36,986 nucleotides of DNA from Lactobacillus sp. (GTDB taxonomy: Bacteria > Bacillota > Bacilli > Lactobacillales > Lactobacillaceae): the NCBI GenBank assembly GCA_022651245.1, contig JALCQM010000028.1:1-36986 (forward strand), read 5' to 3'. Under the pieces are notes generated by a model that saw only the letters and a list, made by a program, of their open reading frames with translations, had not been told where the DNA came from and did not search any database. The translations under genes were made by a program, and so were the position numbers. Below, one piece after another: positions 17,687-25,560 of the stretch (position 1 is its first letter; each line of letters begins with the position of its first letter).

Positions 17687-18807
17687 GATTTTTCTTCCTC
17701 CGGTAGCTCGCAGGTCACAAGTGTGCCAATGCGGTTTGAACGAATCGAGAAATGGCCGCCTATCGCCGAAAGCCGATTTTGCATCCCACTAATCCCATTG
17801 CTCCCTGGACGCTCAAACAACTGGCCGTCGCCATCATCTTGGATGGTCACCTCGTATTGGGCTGATTGACGATTGAAGCCGACGGTCACTTTTCCGGCAT
17901 GTGCATGGCGAATCACGTTGGTCAGCGCTTCTTGCAGGACTGCAGAGATACTGGCCTGAATTTCTGTCGGCCACTGCTCAGCCTCATTTTCACCAAACGT
18001 CACCATTGCCACGTTAGCGGCGTTCAGTGCTGCATTCTGGGTGACCAGCATTTCGCTGATTGATTGTTGATGCAAATCATTGACGATTTCACGGACAAGC
18101 TGCAAGTTCTTGCGACTGGTTTGTTGAATGTCCTCTAATTCCGCCCCAACGCGCTCTGGTGCCTTATCCATTAACTTTTTGGCCAGCTCTGCCTTAACGG
18201 TGATCATCGAGAAACTTTGCCCCAGCGTATCATGCAAATCCCTGGCAATTCGCTCACGTTCATCGCGTTGCACGACCGCCTCCAGCCGGCGATTGGTCTG
18301 GCGCATCAGCCGACTGGCAAAAATTTCTCGGGCAAAGAAATAGGCCATAAACGGTGAGACCACTGGGAAAACTGCCCCGACCAGCTCGGTACCATCCCAG
18401 CTAAAACCACTTGGTGCCGCCAGGCTGTACCGGACGAAGCTGGCCACAATGATCAACTCATAGATCCCGGCAAACCAGCGAAATACGCGGTGCCCGCGGC
18501 TAGTCTGCGCCAGAATAAACGCCACCTGCCACGCCGGAAATATGATCATATAATTATTGAGCGCAAACAGCGAGAAAACCGCACAGATCATCAGCTCCAT
18601 TGGCACCAAGAACACCCGGTACCGCGGTAACTCAGCGACTGCAATATACACAGCAACGAAAACCGCCCCCAATGCCAACCAGAGCCAATCATACAGGCGC
18701 CTTGGCGGCAAATAAGCAAAAAGATTGAAGGGCACGTAAACGAGCCAAATGTAACTGATCCATTCCATGGTTGAAAATCTTTGTCGCCACTGGCTACTCT
18801 GTAACAC
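17683..18807 (-). CDS. Membrane sensor histidine kinase (DesK-like, HisKA_3)
   Basis: A 374-residue kinase. The N-terminal half has four or five membrane helices (about residues 18-160) with little extracytoplasmic sequence, which fits sensing within the membrane. H192 in RIARDLHDTLGQSFSMI is the HisKA_3 phosphorylation site. ATP-binding motifs are the N box (LQEALTNVIRHAHAG), DDGDG at 324-328 and NGISGMQNR near 337-345. The GTG at 18807 overlaps the permease gene by 14 bp; an alternative ATG at 18768 (MEWISY) lacks a good ribosome binding site. Cognate partner of the downstream regulator. Confidence 0.92.
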   Translation of the reverse strand: MLQSSQWRQRFSTMEWISYIWLVYVPFNLFAYLPPRRLYDWLWLALGAVFVAVYIAVAELPRYRVFLVPMELMICAVFSLFALNNYMIIFPAWQVAFILAQTSRGHRVFRWFAGIYELIIVASFVRYSLAAPSGFSWDGTELVGAVFPVVSPFMAYFFAREIFASRLMRQTNRRLEAVVQRDERERIARDLHDTLGQSFSMITVKAELAKKLMDKAPERVGAELEDIQQTSRKNLQLVREIVNDLHQQSISEMLVTQNAALNAANVAMVTFGENEAEQWPTEIQASISAVLQEALTNVIRHAHAGKVTVGFNRQSAQYEVTIQDDGDGQLFERPGSNGISGMQNRLSAIGGHFSIRSNRIGTLVTCELPEEEKS

Positions 18808-19555
18808 CTTGTCCCCACCGCCTTAACGTCACGTTTTGAATCAGCACCGCCGCTACAGAAACCGCAAGCCAACTCACAATAATAAGCCAATCATACCCCG
18901 AAGCATGCTGGTTCGCGACAATATTATTCAACAACTGGTTAAGCCGATACGTCGGTAAAGCTTTGCCGACGACTTGAAGCCACTGTGGGAGCATGGTCAT
19001 TGGCCACCATAAACCGCTCGCAATCGCCACCGGGAACGTCAAGAGATTGCTGATCACACTCAGCGTTTCTTCACGCCCAACGCGGCTGATCAGCAACCCG
19101 ATGACAAATAATGGCAGTTCACCAATCAGCGAAACCAGGAGCAGCAAAGCCATCTGCCCACTATGTAGCGTGACGTGATTCAAGCCGACGGCAAGCGCGA
19201 ACATAATTCCTGTAGACAGAATGGTCATCAGCATGACGCATAACGCCATCGAACAATAATAGGCCTTCAACCCCACCGGCGTCTGACTTAGTCGGGTGAC
19301 ATAGCCACTGCGGCGATCACGCTGCAGTAGCGCTGCGAGCCCGAAAAAGGCGCTGATCATGAGACTATAGACAATCATGCTGCACATATAGCTGCCGGAA
19401 AATTGCTGTACTTCCCCTTGGCTACCACTGACCATCACCTTCGTGAATAAAATGTAAAAACCAGCCGGCATTAGTAGTGAGAAAAACAAAAATGGTAGAT
19501 TCCGCAAAATCTCACGCTGAACGTCAAATTTAAACTGCTGAACGAATGGTTTCAT
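18794..19555 (-). CDS. ABC-2 type transporter permease
   Basis: A 253-residue membrane protein with about six hydrophobic segments: near 20-38, 58-78, 105-130, 135-160, 170-190 and 225-245. This is the ABC-2 exporter plan. The start overlaps the ATPase stop by 4 bp. Together with the ATPase and the DesK/DesR-like pair it resembles exporters induced by envelope stress or membrane-active compounds. Substrate unknown. Confidence 0.9.
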   Translation of the reverse strand: MKPFVQQFKFDVQREILRNLPFLFFSLLMPAGFYILFTKVMVSGSQGEVQQFSGSYMCSMIVYSLMISAFFGLAALLQRDRRSGYVTRLSQTPVGLKAYYCSMALCVMLMTILSTGIMFALAVGLNHVTLHSGQMALLLLVSLIGELPLFVIGLLISRVGREETLSVISNLLTFPVAIASGLWWPMTMLPQWLQVVGKALPTYRLNQLLNNIVANQHASGYDWLIIVSWLAVSVAAVLIQNVTLRRWGQGVTE

Positions 19556-20439
19556 TTGGTGGCCTCCTGTCGCATCATTTCACTGAAAATATCGGCTAGT
19601 GATTGCTTCGTCACACTCAGCTCATGCACTTGACTGAGTTGCCGACTAAGTGCGCCGAGGGTTTGATCACCATCGTGACTAGTCAGCTCCCAATAGCCGC
19701 CCTCCTGGGTCACCGATTGCACACCAGGTAATTGCAATAACTGGGTTTCAGACAGTGAGCTAGTAAAGCGAAAAAGCGTTTGAACATGCGCCGCTTGTAG
19801 CGCGGAGAATGTCCCTTGAAAACGAATTTGGCCTGCTTTGAGAATTAGTAAGCGATCGGCAACATTTTGCAGTTCCGCCAAATAGTGACTGGTGATGATG
19901 ATGGTGACGCCTGCGTGTTGCATCTGCTTGACCTGTCGCCAAAGCTTCTCACGCGCCGTGACATCCATGCCCACCGTTGGCTCATCCAAGAACAGCAGCC
20001 TGGGTTGGCCCACGAGTGCAGATAAGAAAGTAACCCGGCGAAGTTGGCCGCCGGATAAGCGGTCAATCCTTTTTTGACGCAACCCGGCAATCCCGTTGTC
20101 ACGCATCAACTGCTCAATATTGGCAGGGTTGGCATAACTGGCACTCAAATTGCGCAACAGCTCTTGCACCGTCACCCCTGGTAGCTTTAAATCGCCTTGA
20201 GGCATGGCGCCAAGCCAGTCACGAACACGCTTGTCCTGCGCTTGATGCCCAAAAATAGCGATTTCGCCGCTGATCGGCAGCTGTGCTTGCATCAGTTTTA
20301 ATAACGTCGTTTTACCAGCACCATTCTCACCAATTACCCCAATCATTTCGCCAGCGTTAACCGCAAAGTTGACCTGATTAAGAACGGGTTGCTTCCCGTA
20401 ATCAAAAGATAAATTCTGAATCTTAACTGCTTCTGTCAT
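19552..20439 (-). CDS. ABC transporter ATP-binding protein
   Basis: A 295-residue nucleotide-binding subunit with Walker A GENGAGKTT near residue 38, signature LSGGQLRRV, Walker B LLFLDEPTVGMD and H-loop IITSHYLAEL. The remaining 90 C-terminal residues resemble the regulatory tail of drug or lipid exporters. It is the first gene of the four-gene operon; the ATG at 20439 follows GGAGGGCACAC. The operator-like palindrome lies about 60-90 bp upstream. Confidence 0.94.
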   Translation of the reverse strand: MTEAVKIQNLSFDYGKQPVLNQVNFAVNAGEMIGVIGENGAGKTTLLKLMQAQLPISGEIAIFGHQAQDKRVRDWLGAMPQGDLKLPGVTVQELLRNLSASYANPANIEQLMRDNGIAGLRQKRIDRLSGGQLRRVTFLSALVGQPRLLFLDEPTVGMDVTAREKLWRQVKQMQHAGVTIIITSHYLAELQNVADRLLILKAGQIRFQGTFSALQAAHVQTLFRFTSSLSETQLLQLPGVQSVTQEGGYWELTSHDGDQTLGALSRQLSQVHELSVTKQSLADIFSEMMRQEATK

Positions 20440-20496
20440 TGTGTGCCCTCCATGTCCTCAGAATACACGGCATCATGAGCGCGCCCTAGTCACGAA

Positions 20497-20526
20497 TGTC
20501 ATGAAATGGGTATGACAAATGTCATA
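20497..20526 (-). promoter_or_regulatory. Palindromic operator upstream of the ABC-kinase-regulator operon
   Basis: TATGACAAATGTCATA (20511-20526) has perfectly paired TATGACA/TGTCATA arms around AA. A further half-site TGTCAT lies at 20497-20502, so three TGTCAT-type half-sites are spaced in a cluster. The position suits activator binding by the DesR-like regulator. No convincing -35 is visible downstream, consistent with an activated promoter. Confidence 0.6.
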
Positions 20527-20623
20527 ACTTTGCTTTGGCTTGGTGGCACAAACATGGACATGTGACGATTCGTCAATCACGGCAACAACTGGGAACTACT
20601 CAAACCAACATGTTTGAATAGCC

Positions 20624-20824
20624 ATGCGTCTGCCAGTACAAAAAGATGTCAAATATCTCACAGTTGATGAAGACCAGCTTGTGCGTTGGTTTCAAGACGC
20701 CCTCGCGCATAACCAGTTAGTGCGCGTGTACTTGTTTACGCCGTCGTATCGACGCACAATGGCGCCCATCACGATCACTACCCCAAGGAGAACCCGGCAC
20801 AACCTTACCGCGCCGATGCGATAA
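20624..20824 (+). other. Unidentified short reading frame in a 496-bp gap
   Basis: An open frame of 66 codons (MRLPVQKDVKYLTVDEDQLV...) lies between two divergent ABC operons. The first 40 or so residues look protein-like (acidic helix, WFQDALAHNQLVRVYLF). The rest turns basic and low-quality, as after a frameshift, and there is no clear ribosome binding site. It may be a gene remnant; I do not recognise the family. The rest of the gap 20440-20935 holds the operator described separately and the PadR promoter. Confidence 0.3.
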
Positions 20825-20844
20825 AGTCTTTTTGGGTTTGGTTG

Positions 20845-20873
20845 TTGACATTTTCAGTACAGGGTCTTACTAT
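20845..20873 (+). promoter_or_regulatory. Promoter of the PadR-ABC operon with GTAC-rich operator
   Basis: TTGACA (20845-20850), a 17-bp spacer and TACTAT (20868-20873) form a strong promoter. GTAC sequences occur at 20857-20860, 20874-20877 and just downstream (CAGTAC), bracketing the -10. This is where a PadR autorepressor would be expected to bind. Confidence 0.75.
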
Positions 20874-20935
20874 GTACCAGTACCTAACATCGCAAGGCAC
20901 TCGAGTTATCTAAAATATTTCACGAGGTGAACAGA

Positions 20936-21265
20936 GTGAAAGGCTTAACTGAACTACTGAAAGGCGCGCTGGAGGGCATCGTGCTTCAACGGATAAAAGA
21001 AGGCGAAACATACGGTTATGAGATTACGAGTTACCTGGTCAACTTGGGATTTGAAGATATTGTTGAAGGCACCGTGTATACCGTCCTCTTACGACTGGAG
21101 AAAAAAGGCCTGCTTAGCGTTGAGCGTCGGAATTCCGTGGTCGGACCACCGCGCAAGTTTTACGCCCTTAATCAGGCAGGCGAACAGTATCTACAAGAAT
21201 TTTGGACAAAATGGGATTTTCTGGCGACCACAATGGCTAAATTGAAGGGGCAAAACAATGACTGA
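20936..21265 (+). CDS. PadR-family transcriptional regulator
   Basis: A 109-residue winged-helix repressor (MKGLTELLKGALEGIVLQ, then YGYEITSYL, VEGTVYTVLLRLEKKGLL and GPPRKFYALNQAGEQYL). PadR proteins typically repress neighbouring exporter genes until a ligand binds. I chose the GTG at 20936, with CGAGG about 8 bases upstream; a GTG at 20927 would overlap that site. The stop overlaps the next gene by 8 bp, giving a tight four-gene operon with DUF1048 and an ABC exporter. Confidence 0.93.
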   Translation: MKGLTELLKGALEGIVLQRIKEGETYGYEITSYLVNLGFEDIVEGTVYTVLLRLEKKGLLSVERRNSVVGPPRKFYALNQAGEQYLQEFWTKWDFLATTMAKLKGQNND

Positions 21266-21605
21266 CATTAAAACTAGCATTCAAGCGATGATCAAAGATA
21301 AGCAGCGGTATAAGCAATTTACTAAGGATGTGCGGGCTCTGCCCACACCTTATGCAGCGACCGTAAATGCTTTAACCAAGTATATCTGGAGCTTTGCCGG
21401 GAGCGGTGCGATGGTGGATGTTCTCGAAGAAGTGCTGCACATTTTCCAAGAAAGTGCAGCGGAAAATGTTCCGATTCGCCAAATTGTCGGCGAAGATCCA
21501 GTCGAATTTGCGGAAAACATCATGGCCGAATATCCAAATGAGTTGTGGCTAATCAAATATCGTCATCAGCTGCGGCAGAAAGTAGCAGAGGTTGAACATT
21601 CATGA
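21258..21605 (+). CDS. DUF1048 family protein
   Basis: A 115-residue, mostly helical soluble protein that matches the DUF1048 pattern (MIKDKQRYKQF, ALPTPY, then FQESAAENVPIRQIVGEDPVEF). DUF1048 proteins are regularly encoded between PadR regulators and DrrA-type ABC exporters in Firmicutes. Their biochemical role is not established. It overlaps padR by 8 bp and the ATPase gene by 4 bp. Confidence 0.88.
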   Translation: MTDIKTSIQAMIKDKQRYKQFTKDVRALPTPYAATVNALTKYIWSFAGSGAMVDVLEEVLHIFQESAAENVPIRQIVGEDPVEFAENIMAEYPNELWLIKYRHQLRQKVAEVEHS

Positions 21606-22519
21606 ACGCAATCGAAGTACGTGCAGTCACTAAAGACTTTGGTAAGCTCGCGGTGCTCAAAGGCATCAACCTGGACGTCAAGCAAGGCGAAATCTTCACC
21701 CTCCTTGGTGCAAACGGTGCTGGCAAAAGTACCCTGATCAATATTTTAACCACGTTATCCCAACCCCAGTCTGGTACAGTCTCGCTTATGGGGCTGGATC
21801 CAACAAAGGCTGGTAATCACGTCCGCGAACTGATTAGCCTGAATGCACAAACGGCGACACTTGACGGTGAGTTCACGGGAGCGGAAAATTTGCGATTAAT
21901 TGCCCAACTTCGCGGCATCAAAGACCAAAAAGTAGAGATTGCGGCGATTGCTACCCGACTTGATTTAACTGGGTTCTTGAATCGCAAGGTGAAAACATAC
22001 TCCGGGGGCATGCGTCGCCGCTTGGACATCGCGATGTCACTGATCGGCGACCCACAAATCGTGTTCCTTGATGAACCCACAACCGGTGTTGATCCGCAGA
22101 ATCGGTTGGCGCTTTGGCGCAGCATTCGTGAAATTCGTGACGCGGGTAAAACGGTCTTCTTAACCACCCAGTATCTCGACGAGGCTGATGCACTTTCTGA
22201 CCACATCGCCTTTATCCACGACGGTGTTATCGTTAAGCACGGGACACCGGAGGAAATTAAACAACGCGTCACTACGACTTACACGCTTCAAGTCGCGCCG
22301 AACGATAAAGACGCAGCCGACCAGACATTAACGACAAACGGTATCGACTACACCCAAGGCGAACATGGCATCTCGCTGACTGCAACTAACGCCACGAAAG
22401 CATTGACAACACTGCTTTCGGCACAAATCACCATCGAACACTACGACCGTGACGAAGCTGATTTGGAATCTGTTTTTCTCAATGTCACGAATCGGGAGGC
22501 TGCCAATGAAAACGCCTAA
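21602..22519 (+). CDS. DrrA-type ABC transporter ATP-binding protein
   Basis: A 305-residue ATPase with Walker A GANGAGKST, signature YSGGMRRRLD and Walker B IVFLDEPTTGVD. Where most ABC proteins have the switch His it has Gln (FLTTQYLDEAD), the variant typical of the daunorubicin-resistance DrrA subfamily. The C-terminal 80 residues form the DrrA-type extension. It couples to the permease gene with a 14-bp overlap. Probably a multidrug or lipid exporter controlled by PadR. Confidence 0.93.
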   Translation: MNAIEVRAVTKDFGKLAVLKGINLDVKQGEIFTLLGANGAGKSTLINILTTLSQPQSGTVSLMGLDPTKAGNHVRELISLNAQTATLDGEFTGAENLRLIAQLRGIKDQKVEIAAIATRLDLTGFLNRKVKTYSGGMRRRLDIAMSLIGDPQIVFLDEPTTGVDPQNRLALWRSIREIRDAGKTVFLTTQYLDEADALSDHIAFIHDGVIVKHGTPEEIKQRVTTTYTLQVAPNDKDAADQTLTTNGIDYTQGEHGISLTATNATKALTTLLSAQITIEHYDRDEADLESVFLNVTNREAANENA

Positions 22520-23285
22520 GCAACTCGGCGTCTTGACCGGACGCATCATCCGCCAAAATTTGACCAACGCAGACACCATCATCACCGTGATTGCGATGCC
22601 AATTTTTATTCTATTGTTCTTCGTCTACGTCATGGGCGGAAATATCGCGACCGCTGGTGGTAGCGGTTCCGCTGCTTACCTCCGATATGCTTTGCCAGGA
22701 TTCTTACTCCTAACGATGGCGATGGGTTCCGCCTATACTTCGATGCGGATCAATCTTGATCGTACCTCCGGCTTTCTCGATCGACTACACTCACTGCCAA
22801 TTCCGCGTTGGGTCATTCTCGGCTCACACGTGTTAGCGTCGGTGATCTTCATGTTGATCGCTGAAGTTGCGGTTTTTCTCGTCGGACTCCTGATGGGTTA
22901 TCGCACCAACGCAACGATCAGTTCAACGCTCATGTTTATTGGGCTATCGATTCTATTTGGTCTCGGCATCACCCTCTTAGCAATTCCGTTCTCGCTGAAA
23001 GCAGATAACGCTGCCTCGGCCGGTGGGTTCTCATATGTACTTCTAATGTTGCTATTTGTGAGTTCGGCCTTGATGCCCACTAAAGGCATGGCTAAGCCAG
23101 TCCAGATATTCGCTGATTATCAGCCAATGACGCCGATTGTGAATACTGCTCGCGGGCTACTTGATCAGGCCACCGCAGTTGGTCAGCATACCGGTATTGT
23201 CGCGTTTGTTTGGCTTATCGGGGGGATTTTGGTTTTCGCACTATTGTCATATCGTGTCTACGTGCGCATGTTCTTGACCCGATAG
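22506..23285 (+). CDS. DrrB-type ABC-2 permease
   Basis: A 259-residue membrane protein with six predicted helices, including AMPIFILLFFVYVMGG, LPGFLLLTMAMGSAYT and the C-terminal VWLIGGILVFALL. It has the ABC-2/DrrB loop GFLDRLHSLPIPRWVIL. The ATG at 22506 follows GGGAGGCTGCC; an upstream ATG would lie deep in the ATPase gene. It is the last gene of the PadR operon. A 10-bp stem-loop begins 20 bp after the stop. Confidence 0.92.
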   Translation: MKTPKQLGVLTGRIIRQNLTNADTIITVIAMPIFILLFFVYVMGGNIATAGGSGSAAYLRYALPGFLLLTMAMGSAYTSMRINLDRTSGFLDRLHSLPIPRWVILGSHVLASVIFMLIAEVAVFLVGLLMGYRTNATISSTLMFIGLSILFGLGITLLAIPFSLKADNAASAGGFSYVLLMLLFVSSALMPTKGMAKPVQIFADYQPMTPIVNTARGLLDQATAVGQHTGIVAFVWLIGGILVFALLSYRVYVRMFLTR

Positions 23286-23305
23286 ACGCACGACTCAAGG
23301 ACGAG

Positions 23306-23347
23306 GACATAAAGCCATAGTCGCAGTCCATAAAATCGCTTTATGTC
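23306..23347 (+). terminator. Possible terminator of the PadR-ABC operon
   Basis: GACATAAAGC (23306-23315) pairs perfectly with GCTTTATGTC (23338-23347) around a 22-nt loop. It is followed by a pyrimidine-rich TTACTCTCCTTTTTG. The loop is large and the T run delayed, so this is tentative. A second 8-bp hairpin (23413-23433, GCGCGACA/TGTCGCGC) lies further on. Confidence 0.45.
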
Positions 23348-23443
23348 TTACTCTCCTTTTTGACTGTAAACGCAACAACGTACAAGTCGACAGCCGCACC
23401 GGAAAACAAGCTGCGCGACAAATCCTGTCGCGCCAGATGAAAT

Positions 23444-23655
23444 AAAAAAGTCCGCAATAACGGGCTTTTTTGCTAGCCTTTATTCAGATTAGTCAGAGGC
23501 TCCGTAGCCAACATGAATCACATTGGCAATCGACCTTAGTTCAACCAGTGAATTTGTGCCAATGTTTGTCACTGTCTATTTCTGCAATGGCCAGCGCGCA
23601 TCCCAATTAACCTATACGAGCAGACTGTGCGTACCTGCAAGCACTGGCGCTAGTT
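23444..23655 (-). repeat. Dispersed repeat copy C (terminator plus rbgA-start-like remnant)
   Basis: This holds a bidirectional terminator (CCG/CGG stem with A and T runs, 23444-23471), then sequence roughly 75% like copy B up to 23562. That sequence includes GGCACAAATTCACTGGTT (minus strand), one base different from the rbgA start codons. Beyond it, 23600-23655 resembles the spacer that leads into the pseudogene at 9251. Together with the operon hairpins this accounts for the gap 23286-23655; no gene is seen there. Confidence 0.7.
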
Positions 23656-23835
23656 TCACTTTAGCGTTAACTTGGCATACAACCACCGGATCACGTTAAT
23701 GGTAACCCAGAAGACTAACAGCGGCGCGATAACCAGGATCAAAAAATTGCCATCTCGCCCTAACCCCAATCCATATAGGACGACGCGAAAAATGAGTAAG
23801 GCACCCAATGCTAAGCCAAACGAATTCAATTTCAT
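23656..23835 (-). CDS. Small two-helix membrane protein
   Basis: A 59-residue protein (MKLNSFGLALGALLIFRVVL...) with two hydrophobic helices separated by GLGLGRDGN and a basic end (RWLYAKLTLK). The ATG at 23835 follows AGGAGAGACAAG; a start five codons earlier would consume that site. A damaged paralogue lies at 9251-9432. The conserved reading frame between the two copies supports that this was, and may still be, a real gene. Family and role unknown. Confidence 0.7.
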   Translation of the reverse strand: MKLNSFGLALGALLIFRVVLYGLGLGRDGNFLILVIAPLLVFWVTINVIRWLYAKLTLK

Positions 23836-23956
23836 CTTGTCTCTCCTCAACCGGATTCACGCCCAGACAATGCGCTAACCGCAACTCTGCCTTCCCGTTT
23901 AGTCTCATTATAGCCACCGAAATCTTCGGGTCCACAAAAAAAGTTTTAAATTTCGC

Positions 23957-23987
23957 TTGCCTTACACCAACTGTAAGGCACTAAGCT
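23957..23987 (+). promoter_or_regulatory. MerR-type promoter (19-bp spacer) of the reductase operon
   Basis: TTGCCT (23957-23962), a 19-bp spacer and TAAGCT (23982-23987). The spacer holds CCTTACA-CCAAC-TGTAAGG, a perfect 7-bp dyad. An over-long spacer with a central palindrome is the signature of promoters twisted into shape by MerR activators. The MerR gene at 26336-26773 is the likely regulator. Confidence 0.8.
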
Positions 23988-24013
23988 GATCTCAACAGTT
24001 TGGAGGGGTTCAC

Positions 24014-24151
24014 ATGAATATGATTATGTTCTTTATTATTGTGTTGGCGATGATTGGCCTACTCAGCTTCGTCATGCCAACCTCCACGCAACCATTACCA
24101 CAACGCGCGGAAAACTCAGCGGCAGCGCGCACCCAGAAGCGGCAGAGTTAA
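24014..24151 (+). CDS. 45-residue single-helix membrane peptide
   Basis: ATG at 24014 with GGAGGGGTTCAC upstream encodes one strongly hydrophobic helix (IMFFIIVLAMIGLLSFVM). A short polar, basic cytoplasmic-like tail follows, rich in Gln, Arg and Ala and ending QKRQS. It is the first gene after the MerR-type promoter and precedes the flavodoxin gene by 42 bp. No family recognised. Ribosome binding site, composition and position support translation. Confidence 0.7.
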   Translation: MNMIMFFIIVLAMIGLLSFVMPTSTQPLPQRAENSAAARTQKRQS

Positions 24152-24193
24152 CCGTCAGAGCCCGACTGTCCGCAATCAATAAGGGGGAAACTG

Positions 24194-24664
24194 ATGCCAA
24201 AAATGTTAATTGTCTATTATTCCTGGTCAGGGCACACGGCTGCCTTGGCACAACGGCTCCAGCAAGCGACCGGCGCCGATACTTATGCCATCGAGGTGCC
24301 TAAGGACACCTTTGCACAAGATATGTCTACCACCGCAGACATTGCCAAGGCCCAGCAACAAACAGGCCAACTCCCGCAATTGTCTCAGCCACTCCCGGAC
24401 TTGACACCTTACGACTTACTGCTCGTCGGTGGCCCTGTTTGGTCAGGGGCGCCGGCCACACCGATGCTCAGCTTTTTAGCCGCAGCCGATACTGGCACCG
24501 CGCGCTTGGCGCCATTTTATACCCATGCCGGCATGGCTGGGGACTACGAAGCGGCGTTCAAACAGGCCGCCGGCTCCCGCCCCGTCACTGCCGGATTAAG
24601 CCTATCTGACGCGCAGGTGGGCAACGCCACCGCTCAGATTCAACAGTGGTTAGACCAACTATAA
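24194..24664 (+). CDS. Flavodoxin-like protein
   Basis: A 156-residue FMN-binding flavodoxin fold. The phosphate loop near residue 9 is YYSWSGHTAALAQ, and LLVGGPVWSGAPATPM is the typical isoalloxazine-binding region. It resembles stand-alone flavodoxins of lactobacilli used as quinone or nitro-group reductase partners. It lies second in the MerR-controlled operon with an aldo-keto reductase 26 bp downstream. Electron partner unknown. Confidence 0.88.
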   Translation: MPKMLIVYYSWSGHTAALAQRLQQATGADTYAIEVPKDTFAQDMSTTADIAKAQQQTGQLPQLSQPLPDLTPYDLLLVGGPVWSGAPATPMLSFLAAADTGTARLAPFYTHAGMAGDYEAAFKQAAGSRPVTAGLSLSDAQVGNATAQIQQWLDQL

Positions 24665-24690
24665 GGAAAATATTCAACGGAGGAAAATCC

Positions 24691-25542
24691 ATGCAAAACA
24701 CCATCACGCTTAACAATGGCCTCGCGATTCCGCAAGTGGGCCTAGGCGTCTACCAAATTCCAGGTGACGACCAGACTGCCCAAGCCGTCGAAACCGCCTT
24801 AAACCTCGGGTATCGGCACATCGACACCGCCCACGCTTACCGCAACGAACGTGGCGTCGGCCGCGGCATTAAAACCAGCGGCGTGCCGCGCGGCGAGGTC
24901 TGGATCACCAGTAAACTCTGGCCGAATGAATATGGCAAACAGGTCACGCCTCAAGCCATTGATGCGATGTTGACGCGCTTAGACACCGACTACCTCGACC
25001 TCCTCTTGCTCCATCAACAGATTGGGGATTACATGGGGGCATGGCGCGCAATGGAAGCGGCAGTCGCGGCAGGCAAGGTGCGCGCCATCGGCTTGAGTAA
25101 CTTCGACGGCGAACGCCTCACAGACGTCTTGACGCACGCAACCGTGAAGCCGGCGATCATGCAAGCTGAGCTACACCCTTACTACCAACAAGACCCTTTG
25201 AAGGCCCAGCTTGCACCTTACGGAACCAAATTGGAATCTTGGTACCCGCTCGGCCACGGCGACGCCACTTTGCTCAACGAACCGCTGTTCACCCAGCTGG
25301 CCGCGAAACATCACAAAACTAACGCACAGATTATCTTGCGCTGGCACGTCCAGTCGGGGCATATCGTCTTCCCGAAAACGACGAACCCGACGCATATGGC
25401 CGATAATCTGGCCTTATTTGATTTCACACTGACTACTGCCGAAATGGCCCAGATCAAGGCGTTGGATAAGGCGACCCGCTACTTCAACGTGCCTTACGAC
25501 CAACAAGTGGCTCAATTTTCGCAATGGCAAATCACTAATTAA
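24691..25542 (+). CDS. Aldo/keto reductase (AKR5-like)
   Basis: A 283-residue NADPH-dependent carbonyl reductase with the barrel signatures GYRHIDTAHAYRNE (catalytic Asp and Tyr), TSKLWP (Lys), LLLLHQQIGD (His) and the cofactor-binding end FPKTTNPTHMADNLALFDF. Close family members reduce 2,5-diketo-gluconate, methylglyoxal or other aldehydes. The ATG at 24691 follows GGAGGAAAATCC. Placement behind an AdhR-like regulated promoter suggests reactive-aldehyde detoxification (inference). Confidence 0.94.
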   Translation: MQNTITLNNGLAIPQVGLGVYQIPGDDQTAQAVETALNLGYRHIDTAHAYRNERGVGRGIKTSGVPRGEVWITSKLWPNEYGKQVTPQAIDAMLTRLDTDYLDLLLLHQQIGDYMGAWRAMEAAVAAGKVRAIGLSNFDGERLTDVLTHATVKPAIMQAELHPYYQQDPLKAQLAPYGTKLESWYPLGHGDATLLNEPLFTQLAAKHHKTNAQIILRWHVQSGHIVFPKTTNPTHMADNLALFDFTLTTAEMAQIKALDKATRYFNVPYDQQVAQFSQWQITN

Positions 25543-25560
25543 AAAATTCTGGAGGTTTTT

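Noticed and set aside
23413..23443. Short frame with RTGK..AR before the 23.44-kb terminator as a second sigma-gene remnant
   Set aside because: Resemblance to the HTH end of the sigma pseudogene is limited to a few residues and is partly explained by a local hairpin.
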